Source: Prochlorococcus sp. AG-363-B04
Lineage (GTDB): Bacteria > Cyanobacteriota > Cyanobacteriia > PCC-6307 > Cyanobiaceae
NCBI GenBank assembly: GCA_003278465.1
Contig: QCFC01000010.1
Coordinates: 1-64,000, forward strand
Direction: 5' to 3'
Length of the DNA: 64,000 bases
In this document: positions 1-8,678 of the stretch, piece after piece
Position numbering within the stretch: position 1 is the stretch's first letter
Layout: each line of letters begins with the position of its first letter
The notes under the pieces: generated by a model
Told to the model about the DNA's origin: nothing
Databases searched by the model: none
What the model saw: the letters and a program-made list of their open reading frames with translations, nothing else
Translations under genes and position numbers: made by a program

Positions 1-1
1 T

Positions 2-2317
2 GAACAAGCAGTCAAAATCCAAGAATCACAAGAAGATGAATATATTGCAGTTGAGCATCTATTGCTTTCACTAGCAAAAGACAAACGTTGCGTTAAAGAT
101 ATACTCAACAAATCAGGCTTAGACGCAAAGACTTTAAGCAAAGAAATCGATTCTATACGTGGTAACCAAAAAGTGACTGATCAAAATCCCGAGTCAAAAT
201 ATGAATCCCTAGAAAAATACGGAAGAGATCTCACTAAATCCGCTCGAGAAGGCAAATTAGATCCTGTAATAGGTAGAGACGATGAGATTAGGAGAACAAT
301 TCAAATTCTTAGCCGAAGAACAAAAAATAATCCTGTATTAATAGGTGAACCAGGTGTAGGAAAAACTGCAATTGTGGAAGGACTTGCGCAAAGGATTGTC
401 AATGGTGACGTCCCATCAGCCTTAGAAAACCGTCAATTAATTGCATTAGATATGGGGGCATTAATTGCAGGTGCAAAATACCGAGGTGAATTCGAAGAGA
501 GGCTAAAAGCAGTCCTAAAAGAAGTTACGGGCTCTGACGGCCAAATCGTTCTTTTTATAGATGAAATTCATACTGTTGTTGGGGCTGGGGCTACAGGAGG
601 GGCTATGGATGCTAGTAACCTGCTTAAACCCATGCTTGCCAGAGGGGAGCTTCGATGCATTGGTGCAACAACTATCAACGAACATAAGCAACACATTGAA
701 AAAGATCCTGCACTAGAAAGAAGATTTCAGCAGGTATTAATAAATCAACCCACAGTTGAAGATACTATTTCAATTCTTAGAGGTCTTAAAGAGCGTTATG
801 AAGTCCATCATGGTGTGCGAATTGCAGACAGCGCACTTGTTGCTGCCGCTGTCCTCAGTAACCGCTACATCGCAGATCGGTTTCTTCCTGACAAAGCAAT
901 TGATCTTATTGACGAATCAGCAGCAAAATTAAAAATGGATATCACATCAAAACCTGAAGAAATAGATGAAGTCGATCGAAAAATTCTGCAAATTGAAATG
1001 GAGAAGCTTTCTCTACAACAAGAGTCAGATTCCGCAAGTAAAGAACGACTTAAGAAACTTCATCGTGAGTTAACTGAATTATCAGGAGTCCAAAGACTCC
1101 TAAAAGAGCAATGGCAACAAGAAAAGGATGCAATAAATCAGATCTCCTCATTTAAAGAGGAGATAGAACAAGTTCAATTACAAATAGAACAGTCAAAGCG
1201 GAATTATGATCTTAATAAAGCCGCCGAACTTGAATATGGTACTCTTTGCGATCTACAGAAAGAACTTGCCAATAGAGAGAACAATTTAGCTGAAGAGAAT
1301 AAAAACAAACAAAGATCAATTCTTAGAGAAGAAGTCATCGAAGAAGATATTGCAGAAGTTGTGGGTAAATGGACTGGCATCCCAGTTTCAAGATTAGTTC
1401 AATCAGAAATGGAGAAACTTCTTCAACTTCAATCGACACTTAATAAACGTGTTATTGGTCAAGAAAAAGCAGTTCAAGTTATAGCAGATGCAATTCAAAG
1501 ATCCAGAGCAGGTTTGAGCGACCCATGCAGACCTATAGCAAGCTTTCTTTTTCTTGGCCCCACTGGTGTAGGGAAGACAGAACTTTCAAAAGTACTTGCT
1601 TCAGAATTATTTGACAGCGAAAATTCTTTAATTCGAATTGACATGTCTGAATATATGGAAAAACACTCTGTAAGCCGCTTAATAGGAGCCCCACCTGGAT
1701 ATATTGGCTATGAAGCAGGAGGGCAATTAACGGAGTCAATAAGAAGACGTCCATACGCTGTAATTCTTTTTGACGAAATAGAAAAGGCTCACAAAGATGT
1801 CTTTAATATCATGCTTCAAATCCTTGATGATGGTAGAGTTACAGATGGGCAAGGTCGAACAATAAATTTTACAAACACAATAATCATAATTACTAGTAAT
1901 ATAGGTAGCGATTCAATTATTAATCTATCCCATGAAGATAATAATTACCAAAAGATAGAGGATACAGTAAACAAGGCTTTACAAGAAACCTTTAGACCAG
2001 AGTTCCTCAATCGCCTAGACGAGGTATCAATTTTTCATAGGTTAGGGATAAATGAATTAAAAAAAATTGTTAATCTGCAGGTGGTAAAGATTAGGGAAAG
2101 ACTTAACGAACTTAATTTAGATTTAGAAATCAGTAATTCAGCTACCGAGTGGCTTGCCAGAAAAGGATTTGATCCAATATATGGGGCCAGGCCTCTAAAA
2201 AGAGCGCTACAACGTGAACTGGAAACACCTATAGCAAAACTCATCCTAAGAAATCAATATTCAAATGGTCAGAATATAATAGTAAAGGAAAAAGACAACA
2301 GGCTTGAGTTTAATTAA
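2..2317 (+). CDS. clpB: ClpB-type AAA+ disaggregase (5' partial)
   Basis: Hexameric cytosolic chaperone that works with DnaK to pull apart aggregated proteins. The reading frame is open from base 2, so the start lies before the window; about 771 residues are visible of the usual 860 or so. Visible in order: end of the Clp N domain, first AAA module with Walker [10 protein letters not shown] (near base 343) and Walker B LFIDEIH (near 550), a charged coiled-coil M domain (about 960-1350) that separates ClpB from ClpA and ClpX, and second AAA module with Walker [10 protein letters not shown] (near 1557) and a typical ClpB C-terminus. An internal TTG at base 62 is not the start, because N-domain sequence continues in frame upstream of it. 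Cyanobacteria usually hold two clpB paralogues; I cannot say which this is. Confidence 0.96.
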   Translation, partial: EQAVKIQESQEDEYIAVEHLLLSLAKDKRCVKDILNKSGLDAKTLSKEIDSIRGNQKVTDQNPESKYESLEKYGRDLTKSAREGKLDPVIGRDDEIRRTIQILSRRTKNNPVLIGEPGVGKTAIVEGLAQRIVNGDVPSALENRQLIALDMGALIAGAKYRGEFEERLKAVLKEVTGSDGQIVLFIDEIHTVVGAGATGGAMDASNLLKPMLARGELRCIGATTINEHKQHIEKDPALERRFQQVLINQPTVEDTISILRGLKERYEVHHGVRIADSALVAAAVLSNRYIADRFLPDKAIDLIDESAAKLKMDITSKPEEIDEVDRKILQIEMEKLSLQQESDSASKERLKKLHRELTELSGVQRLLKEQWQQEKDAINQISSFKEEIEQVQLQIEQSKRNYDLNKAAELEYGTLCDLQKELANRENNLAEENKNKQRSILREEVIEEDIAEVVGKWTGIPVSRLVQSEMEKLLQLQSTLNKRVIGQEKAVQVIADAIQRSRAGLSDPCRPIASFLFLGPTGVGKTELSKVLASELFDSENSLIRIDMSEYMEKHSVSRLIGAPPGYIGYEAGGQLTESIRRRPYAVILFDEIEKAHKDVFNIMLQILDDGRVTDGQGRTINFTNTIIIITSNIGSDSIINLSHEDNNYQKIEDTVNKALQETFRPEFLNRLDEVSIFHRLGINELKKIVNLQVVKIRERLNELNLDLEISNSATEWLARKGFDPIYGARPLKRALQRELETPIAKLILRNQYSNGQNIIVKEKDNRLEFN

Positions 2318-2756
2318 AGTTTGACTAAGGATATTGACACTGTTAATAGGATACTCTCTCTATTAACTTCCGCTGAACGATCATCTCCGCTCAGAAGATT
2401 CACGAAAAAAGAAAAATCATGCAAATATCTATAGCTGAACAATCTATAAGAAAACCTATCAAAGGCAAGATTGTAGGTGTATTCAAATCCAAGAGATCAA
2501 CAAGCCAATTGAAGTTACAAATCCTTCCCAAGTAAATATTAACAAATAATCGGTAGAAAAGAAGCCAAGAAAATCATATGCAGATACTTAATCTCAGAAA
2601 ACTTAAAGAGACTAGCCTTCCTTTGTAAAATGAGATTTGGTTTAATTAATCCTCAACAATATTAGCCAGTAAATAATTACGATAAACTGCAAACTTTCAT
2701 GCCTTAAATAGTAGACATAAGATAAGGTTACTTCAATTTTCTTATACCTGGATTCA
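2318..2756. other. Non-coding stretch between clpB and the queD-like gene
   Basis: About 440 bases without a convincing gene. The only open frame with an ATG is a 38-codon one at 2419-2535 on the plus strand (MQISIAEQS...); it has no clear ribosome binding site and I do not recognise it. The base composition is AT-rich like other intergenic DNA here. No RNA gene was recognised. Confidence 0.5.
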
Positions 2757-2802
2757 CAAAAGCCCGTTAGAGATTAAGACTTTATACCTACTCTAAAGGG
2801 CT
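2757..2802 (-). terminator. Rho-independent terminator of the queD-like gene
   Basis: On the minus strand a 12-bp inverted repeat (2791-2802 with 2761-2772, one mismatch, 18-base loop) is followed by TTTT. The 5' arm overlaps the last codons and stop of the queD-like gene, so the hairpin sits exactly at its end. Confidence 0.6.
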
Positions 2803-3269
2803 CCCTTGAACCAATCAGGAAGGCACTCAAAACTAGCAGTATTTATCTCGTTTTCTCTAGCATCAACACGCCAACAACAAGATCTGCCACTATCTCTACT
2901 GTGCAAAAGGGAATTAGACCATTCCCATACAAGCTCTGCACTGGCTTCCATTCCGACATTTCTCATAATTCTCAAGTCCAACGCCCCGCGATCATGAAGA
3001 CTCTTCCATTCCATTAGAAGTGGATCGTCCTGATTAACCAAAAAAGTATGATCAAATTGCGCTCTAATCTTTTCTTCTAAGGGACTCAAGCTAGAGAAAT
3101 CAACCACAAACCCATAATCATCAAGTTCTTTCGCCACAAAAAAAACAATGAAGCTTCTACTGTAGCCATGTACAAATCGACAATGTCCAGAATGTTTCCA
3201 TTGCCTGTGAGAACAGGGATAATCTTTAAAATGCTTGCTACAGGTGTATTTAAAAAGATTCATGAGCAT
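2793..3269 (-). CDS. 6-pyruvoyl-tetrahydropterin synthase / QueD family protein
   Basis: 158 residues, T-fold pterin enzyme family. Family members convert dihydroneopterin triphosphate (the FolE product) to 6-carboxytetrahydropterin for queuosine or to 6-pyruvoyl-tetrahydropterin. Visible: an early His (CSHRQW), then GHCRFVHGYSRSF, which aligns with the family CxxxHGHxY zinc/catalytic block, and HDRGALD late in the protein. The second His of the usual HGH is Tyr here, so one of three expected zinc ligands appears lost; activity is uncertain. The start is ATG at 3269, with another ATG two codons in; neither has a clear ribosome binding site. Divergent from hisIE. The possible loss of folE in this genome bears on its substrate supply. 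Confidence 0.75.
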   Translation of the reverse strand: MLMNLFKYTCSKHFKDYPCSHRQWKHSGHCRFVHGYSRSFIVFFVAKELDDYGFVVDFSSLSPLEEKIRAQFDHTFLVNQDDPLLMEWKSLHDRGALDLRIMRNVGMEASAELVWEWSNSLLHSRDSGRSCCWRVDARENEINTASFECLPDWFKGAL

Positions 3270-3334
3270 TTAAATCATCGATAAAAAATCAAAGCAAAGG
3301 ATCAGCACCCAATTTTTAATTCTATTGAAGAAAA

Positions 3335-4003
3335 ATGCACCGCTTTAAAACTGATTTCATAGACCAACTTCGTTTCAATGAAAATGGCCTAATTCCTGCC
3401 ATTGCACAAGATTGGATCGATGGAACAGTACTCATGCTTGCCTGGATGAATCGATCTGCCATTGAACACACCATTAAAAGTGGAGAGGTTCACTATTGGA
3501 GTCGAACCCGACAGGAACTCTGGCATAAAGGATCAACAAGTGGTCACACCCAAACCCTCAAAGGCATTAGATACGATTGCGACTCTGATGTATTACTTAT
3601 AACAATTGAACAAACCGGTAATGTTGCTTGTCATACAGGTGAACGAAGTTGTTTTTTTAATCAAGCAGAAGATACTGAGCCGGACTCTGTCCTTTCAAAG
3701 GAACCACCCTCAAATATTTGCAGTGACCTCTTCGCCACAATCAAAAGCCGTCTTAACTCAGAGGTTGCTGGGAGCTATACCAAGCATTTATTCAACGAAG
3801 GAGACAATCTGATCTTAAAGAAAATTGGAGAAGAAAGTACTGAATTTGTTATGGCTTGCATGGAAAATAACTCGGAATCAATAGCTAATGAGGCTGCAGA
3901 TCTTATCTTTCATTTAGAAGTAGCCCTTGCAAACAAAAACGTTGATTTAAGACGTGTTTTAGAAATTTTAGCTAATAGGAGAGGAGGACCGAGGCGCTTC
4001 TAA
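3335..4003 (+). CDS. hisI: Bifunctional phosphoribosyl-AMP cyclohydrolase / phosphoribosyl-ATP pyrophosphatase
   Basis: Second and third steps of histidine synthesis in one 222-residue cytosolic protein (HisIE form). Residues 1-115 are the cyclohydrolase domain: HYWSRTRQELWHKGSTSGH carries the family W-x-KG-x-TSGH signature, and the YDCDSD and GNVACHTGERSCFF segments supply the zinc cysteines. Residues 125-222 are the pyrophosphatase domain with the acidic helix GEESTEFVMA and NEAADLIFH, ending in the usual basic RRGGPRRF tail. Length is normal for the fusion. It is not in a his operon; hisG lies separately at 21,367. Confidence 0.96.
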   Translation: MHRFKTDFIDQLRFNENGLIPAIAQDWIDGTVLMLAWMNRSAIEHTIKSGEVHYWSRTRQELWHKGSTSGHTQTLKGIRYDCDSDVLLITIEQTGNVACHTGERSCFFNQAEDTEPDSVLSKEPPSNICSDLFATIKSRLNSEVAGSYTKHLFNEGDNLILKKIGEESTEFVMACMENNSESIANEAADLIFHLEVALANKNVDLRRVLEILANRRGGPRRF

Positions 4004-4092
4004 GAAAAAGAATTAATCCAACTCCTACAGACTATTGAACATGATACATACAATCTAGCGTCACTCGGAAGAGATAGATATAGAGTATCAAG

Positions 4093-4599
4093 CTAAGAAT
4101 TCAAACCAATACCTCTAGACATAAAAGTCGCAAAAACAGGAATAAGAGCGAATCCAATAATCTCAATATTTATTATTATTCCTAGTCGAGAAGTCTTTTG
4201 AAGACTTAGCTTAGGCAATTCTCCTTTACTAAGGGGAAAAGCCCAAAATATATATGTAATGGTAGGGTAAAGAGACAATAATCCAACAAATATAAAAGTC
4301 CCAACTTTCCACCAAAATATAGGGTTCTGAGTGTAAAAATAACTGCCTTGGCCAAAATACAATACTCTTAAAATCCCTGTAATCAATAATGTCAAACCGG
4401 CAACACCATAAAACACATCAGTCACAAGCATTGAAATGGCTTCAAATCGGTTTGGATCAGCCTTCAACAATTTCCTCTCAAGAACCAAACTTGCAAAACA
4501 AATCATGAAGCTTAGATAATGCAAATAGGCAACCAAGGCATTTTGGGTGATTTCAGGCATTAGCAAATTCCCTAACAAGAAAGAAATAAATTCAATCAT
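4093..4599 (-). CDS. DUF2214 family membrane protein
   Basis: A small integral membrane protein of unknown function, conserved in cyanobacteria and proteobacteria. Four hydrophobic segments can be seen (near residues 14-32, 52-72, 88-108 and 125-150), with the family-like stretch ALVAYLHYLSFMICFASLVLERKLL early on. The frame can be extended upstream to a TTG at 4683, but the added 28 residues are polar and low-complexity; the ATG at 4599 gives a protein starting just before the first membrane segment, so I prefer it. Convergent with hisIE; the 5' side faces the sigma factor gene. Confidence 0.78.
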   Translation of the reverse strand: MIEFISFLLGNLLMPEITQNALVAYLHYLSFMICFASLVLERKLLKADPNRFEAISMLVTDVFYGVAGLTLLITGILRVLYFGQGSYFYTQNPIFWWKVGTFIFVGLLSLYPTITYIFWAFPLSKGELPKLSLQKTSRLGIIINIEIIGFALIPVFATFMSRGIGLNS

Positions 4600-4786
4600 T
4601 ATCTCATTAGGCTGATCTAGCTTGGAAAAAGAAAACTCAGTCTTAGTAGAGGACAAGGTGGGTGAAGAATCCTCAAATCTCAAATGAGATGTTCAATAAA
4701 GAATAAAAAATGAATTCCGAACTCTTTCTTACACAATAAAGATGCAAAGACTTTGCCTCTAGGTTCAAATAAGAACTAAGACTCTT

Positions 4787-5725
4787 ATGGTGAGTTCATT
4801 AAGTGCATTCCTCAGTGAAATTGGACGCCACCAACTTTTAACTCCCGAGGAAGAGCTGACGATGGGACGAAAAGTACAAGCAATGGTGGCAATAACTGAT
4901 CGCTGTCAAATGGCCGGAGGGAAAGGACCTAAATGTGAATACTCAGCGGAAGAACGCAAAACAATTCGTATAGGGGAAAAAGCTAAAAATCACATGATCA
5001 CATCAAACTTAAGATTGGTAGTCAATTTAGCTAAACGTTATCAAGGGAAAGGGCTTGAACTGCTTGACCTCATACAAGAAGGGACTTTAGGTCTGACAAG
5101 AGCAGTAGAAAAATATGACCCAACAAGAGGGCATCGGTTTTCTACATATGCTTATTGGTGGATCCGTCAAGGACTTAACAGAGCACTATCTACCCAAAGT
5201 AGAACCATCCGAATCCCAGTGAATGTGAATGAAAAGTTAACCAAACTAAGAGCTGCAAAATCAAAACTAATGCAAGCGAATGGAAACACGCCAACTGCAC
5301 GCCAAATTGCAAGCTTAATGAAAGTTCCTCTTCAAGAAGTCGAAGAGCTCATGGCCTGCGAATTAAGAAGTATCACCTTAAGTCTTCAAGGGGTTATCAG
5401 GTCAAAAGTAGACCCATCAGAGCTGGGAGATGTTTTACCTAGCGAACAAGTCGCGCCAATGGAACTAGCTGAATTGGCGGAGCGCAGCGAATCTGTTTGG
5501 ACCTTAATAAATTGTGCAAACCTAACTCCAAAAGAAAGGATGGTAATAACACTTAGATTTGGTTTGGATGGTTCGAATGAATGGCGAACCTTGGCAGAAG
5601 TAGCACGTCACATGAATTGTAGTAGAGAATACTGTAGACAAGTTGTTCACAGAGGTATTCGCAAACTTCGTAAAACTGGAATCCAAACTGGTCTATTAGA
5701 GAGCAATATAAATGATAATAATTAG
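4787..5725 (+). CDS. Group 2 (RpoD-like, non-primary) sigma-70 factor
   Basis: 312-residue RNA polymerase sigma subunit. Region 1.2 (residues 1-30, FLSEIGRHQLLTPEEE), a short charged insert with two Cys, region 2 with the core-binding and -10 recognition helices (LDLIQEGTLGLTRAVEKYD through FSTYAYWWIRQGL, about 90-135), region 3, and region 4 helix-turn-helix (LTPKERMVITLRFGL to EYCRQVVHRGIRKLR, about 245-300) are all present. It lacks the long acidic region 1.1 of the primary factor, so it is one of the several group 2 factors that picocyanobacteria use for stress, light or diel control. Which one cannot be told from this sequence alone. ATG start. Confidence 0.93.
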   Translation: MVSSLSAFLSEIGRHQLLTPEEELTMGRKVQAMVAITDRCQMAGGKGPKCEYSAEERKTIRIGEKAKNHMITSNLRLVVNLAKRYQGKGLELLDLIQEGTLGLTRAVEKYDPTRGHRFSTYAYWWIRQGLNRALSTQSRTIRIPVNVNEKLTKLRAAKSKLMQANGNTPTARQIASLMKVPLQEVEELMACELRSITLSLQGVIRSKVDPSELGDVLPSEQVAPMELAELAERSESVWTLINCANLTPKERMVITLRFGLDGSNEWRTLAEVARHMNCSREYCRQVVHRGIRKLRKTGIQTGLLESNINDNN

Positions 5726-5818
5726 TAATACCTCCTACTAAAACCACCCATCTCAAATACATACATGACATGATGAAATACAAATCTCCAATCATTTAAA
5801 TGCTTTCGACTTTTTCCC

Positions 5819-6190
5819 ATGAATCCTGAATCACAATCAGCCAACAAAACAGTTGATGCAACTGTTATTGATAGCTCCGTAATAGATGAGGAAGTATTTC
5901 TGAAGGTTATAAAAAGGGCTGGTCGAATCATCGCCAAGCCAGCATTTGAAGCCATGGAAATGCTTATCGATCCAACAACACCGGCTCAAGCTAGAGTCAC
6001 AATGATTGCAGCACTAACATATTTATTAGTCCCAATAGACCTAATGCCAGACTTCATTCCTGTGGCTGGTTTTAGTGATGATTTAGTTGCATTAACTGCT
6101 GCCCTAAGTGTTTGGAGCAATAACATGACTCCAGCAATAAGAAGAAGGGCAGAGCTAAAACTAGACAAATGGTTCCCTATCATTCGCTAA
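5819..6190 (+). CDS. DUF1232 / YkvA family small membrane protein
   Basis: 123 residues. The core of the family is clear: a hydrophobic hairpin with ALTYLLVPIDLMPDFIP followed by GFSDDLVAL (residues 64-91). Function in the family is unknown. The stop overlaps the ATG of the next gene by one base (TAATG), so the two are probably co-translated. Residues 1-45 are polar and not conserved in any family I recognise. Confidence 0.82.
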   Translation: MNPESQSANKTVDATVIDSSVIDEEVFLKVIKRAGRIIAKPAFEAMEMLIDPTTPAQARVTMIAALTYLLVPIDLMPDFIPVAGFSDDLVALTAALSVWSNNMTPAIRRRAELKLDKWFPIIR

Positions 6191-6540
6191 TGAAAACATG
6201 GTCCTCCCAAGAAGAAGAAGAGCTATCCAGTCTTATTAAGGATTGGCTTAAACAACAAAATCGTACTCAAGCAGACTTACGTCAGAGCCTTAATGCCCTT
6301 TCTTCACGAATGCCTGCCTTATTAGAAGTTATTGAAAAAGAATACCGGGCAGGAGGGATTATTAAAGTTGCTGCTCGGCTTTGCGCAATTGAAGCTGAAT
6401 GGTATGAAGAAGACGCAGGCAAGAAAATAGATAATGGTGATCAAAGTAAAGCTTCTATGGATTCTATGGGTTCTATGGATCCCTTTAATCAACTTGATTT
6501 CCTGCTGCAAACCATTAGAGATGATTGCAGTGAAGTTTAA
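6190..6540 (+). CDS. Conserved hypothetical protein, coupled to the YkvA-like gene
   Basis: 116 residues from the ATG at 6190 that overlaps the preceding stop by one base; translational coupling decides this start over an in-frame upstream TTG or GTG. Mostly helical and acidic, with no membrane segment. I recognise no domain. Near the C-terminus a nine-base unit is repeated three times (6453-6479), giving SMDSMGSMD. Probably a picocyanobacterial orphan family; function unknown. Confidence 0.65.
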   Translation: MKTWSSQEEEELSSLIKDWLKQQNRTQADLRQSLNALSSRMPALLEVIEKEYRAGGIIKVAARLCAIEAEWYEEDAGKKIDNGDQSKASMDSMGSMDPFNQLDFLLQTIRDDCSEV

Positions 6541-6603
6541 TTGATAATGCTTCATTAAATAGCAAGATGTATTATCTATATAAGAATTTAATATTAGAAG
6601 TCA

Positions 6604-7134
6604 TTAGAGTTGTTCGTCCCAAAATAAAGCCAGCCAAATTGTTCCACTTCCAGAATCAGTATGCTCTACACGATGAGAGCTATAAGGCAATAAATGCAAT
6701 TGATCACCGACATTTAGATCAACAATATGATTATCTTTTTTAAACCGCAACCTGGCGCTACCTCTAAGAATTAATATCCATTCATGCTCCTCTTGTTCAT
6801 ACCAAAAGTTTTCCTGGCTGCATGCAGCACAAGAAACAATCAACTCGAGCCGCCAACCTTTCCCAAAATGAAGGACGCGATTAGTTTCATGGCCAGTTGA
6901 TGGAACCGGCTCCCTTAGCAAATTTTCTACTCCTTGAAAATCAGATGCTGGTTCAAGTTCACCCCAGCGTCGACCAATTTCAAACCCCCATGATCTTGCT
7001 AGCTCCACAACCTCATTGTGATCTTTGCAAGAGGACAATTCATCCTTCCTTCCCTGAACATCCTCAAGAGAAGAAGCCATCTTTTGCAACTGATCAACCT
7101 TCAGGAGAAATCGTTGTAGGTCTACATCAGTCAT
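6604..7134 (-). CDS. Nif11-like domain fused to a cupin domain
   Basis: 176 residues. Residues 1-55 (start TDVDLQRFLLKVDQ, then AREL-like helix VVELARSWGFEIG) match the Nif11-like leader domain, a helical unit known from nitrogen-fixation loci and from the leaders of cyanobacterial lanthipeptide precursors. Residues 95-170 form a cupin barrel: EQEEHEWILILRGSARL, then VGDQLHLLPYSSHRVEHT, with His/Glu positions for a metal. No double-glycine cleavage site or Cys-rich core follows, so it is not a peptide precursor. ATG at 7134 is chosen because GAGAGG lies seven bases upstream; a frame extension to 7161 lacks one. The substrate is unknown. Confidence 0.8.
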   Translation of the reverse strand: MTDVDLQRFLLKVDQLQKMASSLEDVQGRKDELSSCKDHNEVVELARSWGFEIGRRWGELEPASDFQGVENLLREPVPSTGHETNRVLHFGKGWRLELIVSCAACSQENFWYEQEEHEWILILRGSARLRFKKDNHIVDLNVGDQLHLLPYSSHRVEHTDSGSGTIWLALFWDEQL

Positions 7135-7274
7135 AAAATTTTCCTCTCTATTTGGTGGCATATACTCATGAAACAGAACATATCCAATTCACAACCAATA
7201 CAACAAAAGCTTTACTAAGTTCAATAGAGGCTAGAAAGAAACTTGCAAGAAACAACATTAAACTGTTGTCCAGT

Positions 7275-7378
7275 CTATAAAAAAAGGCGTTTCAGATTAC
7301 GAAGACCTCCCTATACGGACACCATTATCTAGAAGATTCCAAACAATTTTGTCCATATATGGTGTTCTTATTTTTTTT
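7275..7378 (+). ncRNA. Possible small RNA or leader ending in a terminator-like hairpin
   Basis: A TATAAA box sits near 7275, and a hairpin at 7317-7325 / 7359-7367 (9 bp, one G-T pair, 33-base loop) is followed by a T-rich run (7368-7378). No coding gene precedes it on this strand, because the cupin gene upstream is on the other strand. It would fit a short independent transcript of about 90 bases, or an attenuated leader of the downstream cytochrome gene. No known RNA family was recognised. Confidence 0.25.
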
Positions 7379-7441
7379 AAAAAACCAAACCAGAGATATC
7401 ATCTTCCTTAATCGTGTTAGAAGGGAGAAGTAATTACTAGG

Positions 7442-7828
7442 ATGAAATTAATGAGGATTATGATCTTTGGGTACGGGAGGGTTCGCAAACTTATTTTAAA
7501 AGCGATAGGTGGATTTCTACTTTTTAGCTTACTGATATTGCTACCTGCTAGTGCTTTTGCAATAGACAACACTGTAGGAGAAGAACTTTTCATTAAACAC
7601 TGCTCTGGTTGTCATATAAACGGAGGAAATATCATTAGGAGAAGAAAAACCTTAAAACTAAAGGCCTTACAACGTGCCGGTCTAGATAACCCAGAATCAA
7701 TTGCCAGAGTAGCAAGGGAAGGCATAGGAAGTATGAATGGTTACGAAGAAGTTTTAGGCAAAGATGGTGATCAGCTTATAGCTAACTGGATATGGACCCA
7801 AGTTCAAAATGCTTGGACCCAAGGATAA
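7442..7828 (+). CDS. Cytochrome c6-like class I c-type cytochrome
   Basis: 128-residue precursor of a small soluble electron carrier of the thylakoid lumen or periplasm. A basic start and hydrophobic core (residues 17-36) ending ASAFA form a signal peptide. The mature part has the heme-attachment motif CSGCH (about residues 54-58), the c6-type GGNIIRRRKTL stretch and a likely axial Met in GIGSMNGY. The GGNII variant and the long middle resemble the c6B/c6C-like paralogues more than the main PetJ. A GGGAGAAG sequence precedes the ATG at good distance. Its 3' end overlaps the convergent YciI-like gene by 25 bases. Confidence 0.85.
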   Translation: MKLMRIMIFGYGRVRKLILKAIGGFLLFSLLILLPASAFAIDNTVGEELFIKHCSGCHINGGNIIRRRKTLKLKALQRAGLDNPESIARVAREGIGSMNGYEEVLGKDGDQLIANWIWTQVQNAWTQG

Positions 7829-8073
7829 ATCTTCAAGTTAGTCCAAATACCTTCTTTCCAATAAATGTCTTCTTCAAGAATCTCACGAAGTAAATCTAAA
7901 CTCTCGCATTCAAAAATACCAAACACATGACTACTATTTTTAGTTGGCCCTAAGGTAATCAAAATCCCTTTATCCTTAAGAAGTGAAAGCCTTCTTAGAT
8001 GCTCCTCTCGAAAAGGGGTTCGCTTTTGCAAAGCATTTTCGCAGTAAGTTCCCCAAAGAACAAAACTAGTCAT
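7804..8073 (-). CDS. YciI/YCII-domain protein
   Basis: 89 residues with a ferredoxin-like YCII fold. The N-terminal FVLWGTYCENALQKR and the central His in FREEHLRRL, followed by a repeat of the strand pattern (LITLGPTKNSSHVFGIFECES), match the family. Members are small dimeric proteins, some dehydrochlorinase-like; most have no known role. The coding end overlaps the convergent cytochrome gene. Confidence 0.8.
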   Translation of the reverse strand: MTSFVLWGTYCENALQKRTPFREEHLRRLSLLKDKGILITLGPTKNSSHVFGIFECESLDLLREILEEDIYWKEGIWTNLKIYPWVQAF

Positions 8074-8176
8074 AGTGTCAGGGTGTAATTAATTGTGAAA
8101 AATTAGCGTCTAAATAATGGCACAAAGTGCACATTAAACGCTATGTTGTTTAGGTAGATCTCTAATTTAACGAATC

Positions 8177-8548
8177 ATGCTAACTGGTAGCGACCTTCTA
8201 TCTAAGGTCAAAGAACTTGGTGATGTAAGCAAATCTGATCTAGTACGTGCTGCTGGATATGTTTCCACCAAAAAAGATGGAGGGGAGCGTCTAAACTTTA
8301 CTGCTTTCTATGAGGCTCTACTTGAAGCAAAAGGCATGAGTCTTGGAGCTACTGGTGTTACTGGTGTTGGTAAAGGTGGGCGTAAACTTAGCTATGTAGC
8401 AACAGTTCAAGGCAATGGTAATTTACTCATAGGTAAAGCTTATACAGCTCTCCTTGACTTAAAGCCAGGAGATGATTTTGAAATCAAACTAGGAAGAAAG
8501 CAAATAAGACTTATCCCCGCAGGTTCAAATGAAGATGACGAAGATTGA
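8177..8548 (+). CDS. cyAbrB-like transcriptional regulator
   Basis: 123 residues matching the cyanobacterial AbrB clade, in which a SpoVT/AbrB-like DNA-binding unit lies in the C-terminal half (KLSYVATVQGNGNLLIGKAYTALLDLKPGDDFEIKL, read as two pieces near 70-110), while the N-terminal half (GSDLLSKVKELGDVSKSDLVRAAGY) is family-specific. Family members in other cyanobacteria bind DNA broadly and tune carbon and nitrogen genes. An acidic tail (NEDDED) ends the protein. It is followed by a strong terminator. Confidence 0.9.
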   Translation: MLTGSDLLSKVKELGDVSKSDLVRAAGYVSTKKDGGERLNFTAFYEALLEAKGMSLGATGVTGVGKGGRKLSYVATVQGNGNLLIGKAYTALLDLKPGDDFEIKLGRKQIRLIPAGSNEDDED

Positions 8549-8602
8549 TTGATATAATTCATTATATCAATACATAAACATCAGGGATATATTCACGAAA
8601 AA

Positions 8603-8637
8603 GAAGGTTCTGAAAGCGTTCAGAACCTTCTTTTTTT
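8603..8637 (+). terminator. Strong rho-independent terminator after the cyAbrB gene
   Basis: A perfect 12-bp stem (8603-8614 with 8619-8630) with loop AGCG is followed by seven T. An A-run on the left side could make it work in the other direction too, which would serve the convergent trpA. Confidence 0.93.
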
Positions 8638-8678
8638 ATGAATAACCAACCTTCAGTTGTCATACTGGTATTACATAG

